Part shown: piece by piece, positions 57,985 through 64,000 of the stretch
How the letters are laid out: every line of letters starts with the position of its first letter
How positions within the stretch are numbered: position 1 is the stretch's first letter
Program-made: the position numbers and the translations under genes
Assembly: GCA_025200525.1 (NCBI GenBank)
Contig: CM045763.1
Span: 155,936,246-156,000,245, forward strand
DNA: 64,000 nt
DNA from: Camellia lanceoleosa
Lineage: Eukaryota > Streptophyta > Magnoliopsida > Ericales > Theaceae
Direction: 5' to 3'
Notes under the pieces: model-generated
Told to the model about the DNA's origin: nothing
Database searches by the model: none
Seen by the model: only the letters and a program-made list of their open reading frames with translations

Positions 57985-58330
57985 AGTATGGGGGCATTTT
58001 CTATGCAACATGGAAAGCATATTCTATGCATGAGATAGGCATATTCTATGCAACATTGAAAGCATATTCTAGGCATGATTGAAAGCATATTCTATGCATG
58101 AGACAGGCATATGCTATGCAACATTGAAAGCATATTCTATGCATGATTGAAAGCATATGAGACAGGCATATGCTATGCAACATTGAAAGCATATTCTATG
58201 CATGACTGAAAGCATATTCTATGCATGAGACAGGCATATTCTATGCAACATTGAAAGCATATTCTATGCATGATTGAAAGCAAAGCATACTCTATGCGGA
58301 ATCGAAAGCAAGCATATTCTATGTAGGAAT
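57985..58330. repeat. GCATATTCTATGCA short tandem array (copy C)
   Basis: More than a dozen copies of GAAAGCATATTCTATGCATG and close variants. GCATA...TATGC forms an inverted repeat. Nothing similar is present in A or B at this place. Confidence 0.85.
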
Positions 58331-58339
58331 CATAACGAT

Positions 58340-60050
58340 GCGCGGCACGCATGCCACAGAAGTGTATATGAAAGTGCACATCCTATGCAATAGAGGGGCA
58401 TCAAACATGTACTCTGGTACCTCTGATTTACCTTTCAGAGGACTTTACAACATGCTCAGCTCAAAAAGGACACACCCTGTTCATATTGGTAAGAGATAAC
58501 ATCTGCTGCTGCTTTAATTGCCATTCTGACTTGAAGCAGGCTTAAGATTGGGGTCGAGATACACTCATACTCCAGAGAAAGGCGAGGCCTGACAAGATGC
58601 ACCTGGAATGCAGTCTCGGAATTTGCTGGAGTTGAAACATACTAAGATGCTCCAAATTTTCCTTCTTTTCTTTTGCTTTGCAGTCCGGAACCTATATAGC
58701 TTCAGATAGGTCCTAGTTCTACTATTCTCACATGAACTGGGTTGAACCCTACAGTTTTATGAAAAAAAAAAACAAATCCTGTTTTGCACAAATGTGGAGA
58801 ACGACACAGCATTCTGAGCACAAAACGATTCATTTTTTAAATTGAAATTGAGAATGAGCCTTTAACCGGGTATTGAGTCTACGACTGACCACAGCAAAAA
58901 TGACTCAACAATGGAAAACAAAGGTAAAACAACCTAAACACATCTATTGACATTCAAAATGACTCAAAACAAGAATCGAGACAGACAAAATAAAACAACA
59001 CACAAGACTCAAATGTGCACAGGGAGCCTGTTTCTTCGGGTATTGTTTCCCACCCTTTCTGATTTGTGATTCTCATATCACTCGGCCCTCAGGCTCTGTT
59101 TTTCTGAAAAAGCCCTTTTCTCTCATTTTTTCTCTCAGCGCATATCTCTCTATTCTTTAATCTCTCTTCTTTTTCATCCCTCCCTTGGGTGGTTGATGGA
59201 TAAACAGGAAGTTGCAGGCTCTTGCCCAGCATCGTTAGCTCGCGGCTATTTCCTCCGGTGATGTCTAGTCGATGCCCCGGATGAAGGAGTGGAGTATCTT
59301 GATCCATTCCAATTCGTGCTTTGCACTTGGCTTGATACCTCGCTGCTTGGAGGATGAGAGAGCTTTTGGCCCTTTGTTGTTAACTTCAATTGTGCCCTTC
59401 TTGGCAGGTATAGTGCCCTTTCTAGCAAGTATGTTGACAACGGGGAAAGGACAGAACATCTAACTCAACTGTGCCCTTAGTTCATCATTTTGACCGTTTT
59501 TTTGTTTTGGCTTTCTACTAAAACAATTTTGACCAACATGAGAGTTAGATTAACACACTTGTTCACTTTTCTGATTTTGAAAAATCATGTAACTCAGGTT
59601 GTGAGCATTGAAAATTTGTCTTTTTTTGGGTCCAAGAAATGGTCTAGTTTTGGAAAATGAAATAATTTTCGAGAGATTAGTCAACATCAGTAAAAGTTTT
59701 CAAAAACTGTTTTGGCAAACAGCCACTGCTCAACGAGCACAAAACTTACACTTGAGATGCACAACCTCGGATCCATAACAATGGAAAATTGGCCCTTGTC
59801 TAAAGGACACTGCATGGCGACGGAAAGTTTCCCCTTGTTTGAATGGTACCGCAACGCATTGTAATCAGTCTTCATGGTAATGATCACAACTGAACTCTCG
59901 AATATAGAGAAGGCGAAGACACTCAAAACCAATACATGGACACACTTGATTTGGTAGTGTTGGTGGCTGGACTTTAGAATGAAGTTGTCTACGTATCCCA
60001 AACATGGGAATCAAGCCTAAGGTACACTCGGGTATTAACCTCTCCTTTTG
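58340..60050. other. Copy C internal region without genes
   Basis: Unique-looking 58,340-58,630 marks the spot where A and B carry the PMD insert. From 58,635 the sequence follows A (6,510-7,880). No open frame shared with A and B was found. Confidence 0.6.
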
Positions 60051-60250
60051 CGCTCTAACTTTTGCCAAGGCCGCCCTTCCGGGTTTTCAACCTTGCGAGC
60101 TTTGTTTTTCTTTTCTTCTTTTTTTCTTTTTTTTACTCTTTTCTTTTTTCAATCTTTGCATTTTTTCTTTTCTTTTTTTGTTCTCTTTTTTTTTTCTTTT
60201 TCTTACTCTAACTTTTGCCTGGGTTGCCCTTCCAGGTTTTCGACCCAGCG
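60050..60250 (-). repeat. Purine tract flanked by stem-loops (copy C)
   Basis: A pyrimidine run on the plus strand (60,105-60,205) lies between AAGG...CCTT (60,067-60,094) and TGGGTT...ACCCA (60,220-60,247). The second stem differs from A (TGGGCC...GGCCCA) by matched changes on both arms. Confidence 0.68.
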
Positions 60251-61434
60251 AGCCTCTCAAGGGTGAAAGTGTAGCTTTGTCCATTCCAAATGGTTTTGAG
60301 ATCTCGAAGTCATCTAAATCCAAGAGAATGGCTGTTGTTCACAGATGATGTAGAAGTCCATCCAATGGGGGCTGAATTTGCCCCTAGTGCTGTGGATAGG
60401 AACTCGGTTGTTCTTCAGTAATACTTTCTTCTTTCCTCCCTTCTAGAATTTGGCATTCTTGCCAGTCTTCATCTTTAACTCTTCGAGCACATCTGACAAT
60501 TTTTGCCCCTAGTTCAAAGGCTACTTCTGATGGAGCTTTGCAAGCTTCCTTTGATCACATTGACCTTCTTAATCTAACTTTCTTGCCCTTAGTTCGAGGG
60601 TTGCCTCAAATCTGGCCACACAGGCCTCACATTATGATTGACCTTTGAACACTCTGAATCTGAGTTCAAGTTTTAAAAGCAAAGGGGGGTCGAGCCTCGA
60701 GGCTAAAAGCGATCCTAAGCTGTACAATCTCAAGAGCGATTCCACACAGGTCTTCGCAGGATCGCGCAAAACATTTTTTTTTTTGAAAATCAGGATCAAG
60801 CCAGGATCCTTCTCAGTACTCATACTAACAAGCATGATTTCAATCATTAAGGGCTTAGCATGCCTTTCTTTCTCTCAATTGATCAAATTTTCACAAATCC
60901 CTAGGAATTCCTTCCTCTTTATTTTCAACACAATGCTCAAAAAGTTTTGGAAAACTTAGGTCAATGCAATGATTTCAAGGCACAGAAGAGCGGGTGAAAT
61001 GCACTGTCATTTCATTCAAGACTGTTGGCACAACTGACTTGAAGCAGAAATAAGCACAGAGCAGGAAAACCACTACTGCTTCATTCAGATCTTCTGGTGT
61101 AACTGGCTCCATGACAGAAGCAGACTCAAAAGAAAGTGAAAAAGACAAACACACAACAAAACAGTGATGCTCAAGGGAACACCTCCGGAATCACCTGACT
61201 CCTATACAACAGGACTGACTCGATACAACAAGACATACCCTAACTGACTCAGTACAAAAGACTGACTATATACAAGATAACAAAACTGACTGAATGCCCA
61301 AGTCAGAAAGCACAAAAACTAGCGTTCGCAAAATGCTCAAAACAGTGTGTGCCATACGCTACATCTGGAGTAAGCTGAGCGCCGCCCGGAGGTGGTCTAA
61401 CCCCTGATTACACACTTGCATCCTCTAGGTTCAC

Positions 61435-62427
61435 AGATCTGGTGACAATAGACCTTACTGAGCTGAGTGGGAGAATGAACTCAGTGTCAATCAAGTCTTG
61501 TACTTCATGGCGAAGACGGAAACAATTGTCGGTGTTGTGACCGGTCTATTGATGGTACGCACAGTACTGGGTAGCATCATGTGAGAGAGGGAGGATACTC
61601 GGGAGAGGCCGAGGTTTAAGAGGTTTGAGATAACCCTTTTTAGCCAAGATTTGAAAAGCCTTGGACAAAGGCATGTACAGAGCATGGAAGACTCTACGAC
61701 CTCGGGGTAGATACTTTGAAATCTGTGGACCTTTGCTGGACATACTAGCAAAAGGATCGGCAGGTACTGCCTTGGATTTCTGATCTTTTCCAGGTGCAGG
61801 GTTAGGATTGGAAGGAACAGTTTTGGTATGACGGTCCCTATCTCGATTTTCCCTTTGGCTTGAACTGCTCTCGGTCTGAGCAGGAAAAATGTCATCCACA
61901 GTTTTCGCAGCAACTGCGAGCACTCATTGTTTATTCAGTCCCTCGGCTTTCAAAGCCTCAATAGCCCACAGCAGTTGTTCATAGGGATCCATATCTGCCT
62001 CTACCTTGTTCTTTCCACTGGCCTCAGCTCGGTCAAGGGTTTGAGTTGCTTGATCAGAGCGGAGCCTTGTTGTTGTTGACAGGTCATGGCTTGAAATTGG
62101 AATGGCTTCAGGTTGACTGAGCTCAATTACAATTCGCCCTAATAGCGGAGGCTCTTCTGGCATGAAGTTCCAAGCATACGATGCAGTTGGCAGCAGAGCC
62201 GACATTCTGTAGGCTAGATTAACCACAGATCTCTGAAGGCTGCCAATCATTCCCATCAGCTCAAAAGTTGCGAGCTCACGGGATTGGAATAGTTGGGGTT
62301 CCCAGATTGGATGCGCAGCAGGTGACCTGGGTGGACGTTGCATCTCAACATCAATCTCACCCTGCATGGTGGTTCCCTGGTTTAGTGCCGCTCCCATAAC
62401 CACAATCTCTTCTGAATTCTGGGTCAT
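61435..62427 (-). pseudogene. gag of copy C with two in-frame stops
   Basis: Starts ATG ACC CAG at 62,427, the best-preserved start of the three copies. The frame runs to a TGA just after residue 167 (near 61,924), continues to a TAG in place of the second Gln of the YHQQTGH knuckle (near 61,546), then goes on through TDNCFRLRHEVQDLI to a stop near 61,430. As in A there is no central capsid-like domain. The stop in B affects the neighbouring Gln, so the two losses are independent. Confidence 0.8.
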
Positions 62428-63191
62428 CGTAAGTCTGCTGAATAGGACAGAGGTGATGTGACTGGTGCCTGGCGGACCTGACGGATCGGTGAGCTTTGGT
62501 TGGCCTCCTTCTGCCTGGCCTCAGCAAGGGAAGAACACTGGTTGCTCTGAACTGAATTTTTGAACTGAAAGAGAAAACAGGCTGCGTCTCAATTCAATAC
62601 AGACATGAACATAGCTGAATAACTGTATTCGACCACTAATCACTGTTCCCCAAATCACTGCTCCAAATCTGAATTTGATACCCACAGGTAGAACTGATTC
62701 CCAAAACACTGATGCCCTCAGGCCTGATACTTAGACTTGCAAACTGATATGCGCATTCCCTGTAGAGATACACTCTAAAAGCACATAGCAAATAAATGAG
62801 AGCCAAAATACCCCTATGGTGGGATAGGGTTTCCCTGTCCTATTTTGTCAGGAGCTAGGGTTTTACTATGCACACAGGGAGTTTCAAACAACCTACAATT
62901 GGGTAAGCAACCTGTCCTAGTTTGGAATGGTCACTACGGATTCCAATATGCACTAAGTTGAATGGTCAAAAAGGGTGCCTCGGTAAAAATCAGGGTTTGT
63001 GTTCCCATCGTGGCAAAGCCCGTAACCAGTCAGCCTTATGGCATGCTTCTCAATGCAAGCCTCTGGCAAACCGTTCAGGAATAGCAGACGGCAAACACTG
63101 TGACTTAGGTGCACCAATGCAAATGCAATGTAAAGAAACACATAAGTGTAGTCAAAATAATAAATCATGAGTTCAAGTTAAGTTCTTTAAA

Positions 63192-63210
63192 TCCCCAGTG
63201 GAGTCGCCAG
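63192..63210 (-). other. Primer binding site of copy C
   Basis: Minus-strand TGGCGACTCCACTGGGGA, seven bases from the LTR end. This is the least mutated version in the window. Confidence 0.75.
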
Positions 63211-63216
63211 AAACTA

Positions 63217-64000
63217 TGGACGTCCCGAACATCCCGGGGGGCCTTGCTACCATAGTTCGGACTCAAATTGTTATGGTTCTTAATCTGATCTCGCAAAGTG
63301 CAATGCGAGATTGATAAATCACCAAAGAGTCCAAATCCGGCAAATCGTTTTGGAAAACAGATTTTTAGAAAGAAGTACCAAACATGGACTACTTTGCCAG
63401 ATACAGAGTCGCCACCTAAATATTTTATTTGGGGGGGGGGATTTACAAAACCCTGACTCGTTGCCTAAGGCCACGTGTCGGTCATCACCAAAGTTGTCTC
63501 GGCTCGGGAACTTGGGTACGTTTGGGGAGGGTCAGCTATGAGCACCTCTGCTCGCTCGATCAAAAATCGGCCACTACTAAACATGATATCTCATTTTTGA
63601 AAACACATGCGTTCTTATTCCGGTTAATTAGCTAGACTTACTATGTGATGCGCACAGCAAAACAAGTATAGACTAGATCGCCTAATTTGGAACAAAGCAT
63701 TGCATATCCGTTTGTTTGGAAAATGGTTTGAAGTTTGCTACTCGTAAGTAGGCTAAATCGAGGATTTCAATGAATTGTTCCAATTCAAGTAATCCAGCCT
63801 TCACCCACAGGCATTCAGGCAATTATATCAACTAAGCAGATAGTCTCATGGCAAGCATGCTATCATGGCAACATTCACATACATGGAAGATGCTAAAGCA
63901 TAAACTCTCACAGTGTACTCCGAGTCAAGACAAGAAACTAGTTAGTAATCATGCATGATTCTAGTTCATGTTAGCAATGGCTAATGCAACACATGCGGAA
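63217..64000 (-). repeat. 5' LTR of copy C (partial)
   Basis: Matches 51,132-51,930 closely and continues past the window end. Confidence 0.9.

Larger units (their letters stand above)
51132..64000 (-). mobile_element. Family-1 copy C (5' LTR runs off the window)
   Basis: 3' LTR 51,132-55,225, interior 55,226-63,216 (about 8.0 kb), 5' LTR from 63,217. The interior has gag, the purine tract and tandem arrays collinear with A and B, but no PMD gene: A's 2.1-6.5 kb segment is represented by only about 0.3 kb (58,340-58,630). This is the simplest form of the family in the window. Confidence 0.9.

Overview
This is repeat-dense plant nuclear DNA, probably from a eudicot; the species cannot be told from the sequence. 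No single-copy host gene is visible. Almost all of the 64 kb can be assigned to nested transposable elements, mainly LTR retrotransposons, plus one CACTA transposon and a minisatellite. The plant origin follows from Ty3/gypsy (Tekay-like) pol remnants, a CACTA terminal repeat, a plant mobile domain (PMD) gene family and plant-type primer binding sites.

One non-autonomous LTR family, here called family 1, supplies three copies. It has 3.7-4.1 kb LTRs, a Tat/Ogre-like primer site and only a shortened gag. Copy A is on the minus strand at 37,334-43,636 and continues at 1-8,294 and leftwards out of the window. Copy B is complete on the plus strand at 8,295-37,333, is flanked by a GAGGG target duplication and sits inside copy A. 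Copy C is on the minus strand from 51,132 past the right end. The apparent giant inverted repeat (1-8.3 kb against 14.6-23.3 kb) is therefore two members of one family nested in opposite orientation. Copies A and B carry an intron-containing PMD (MAIN/MAIL-type) gene antisense to the element; copy C lacks it. In A the gene at 2,777-6,049 has six phase-0 exons and one net frameshift. In B (16,812-21,076, minus) it is more decayed and is interrupted by a 1,014-bp CACTA element.

Copy B also hosts an 8.8-kb non-coding LTR element, called E (23,267-32,098, minus strand, GAACC target duplication, 2.7-kb LTRs, initiator tRNA-Met primer site), which resembles a LARD. Right of A lie a 101-bp minisatellite (43,640-44,115), a ~220-bp direct repeat pair, a weak LTR candidate (44,693-45,770), and a truncated Tekay-like chromovirus, called D (46,194-51,131, minus). 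D's pol keeps one frame through seven stop codons. Copy C interrupts D within reverse transcriptase. The insertion order is A, then B, then E and CACTA; and separately D, then C.

The most interesting observations are: the PMD gene captured antisense with its introns; an operator-like dyad (CGGCAC-N6-GTGCCG) shared by the PMD upstream region and the family LTRs; a 22-bp perfect palindrome around CACGTG kept in all four full LTR promoters; covarying stem-loops flanking a purine tract; unrelated tandem arrays occupying the same slot in different copies; and copy-to-copy differences concentrated at CAG/CTG sites that create some of the apparent frameshifts and may be sequencing artefacts.
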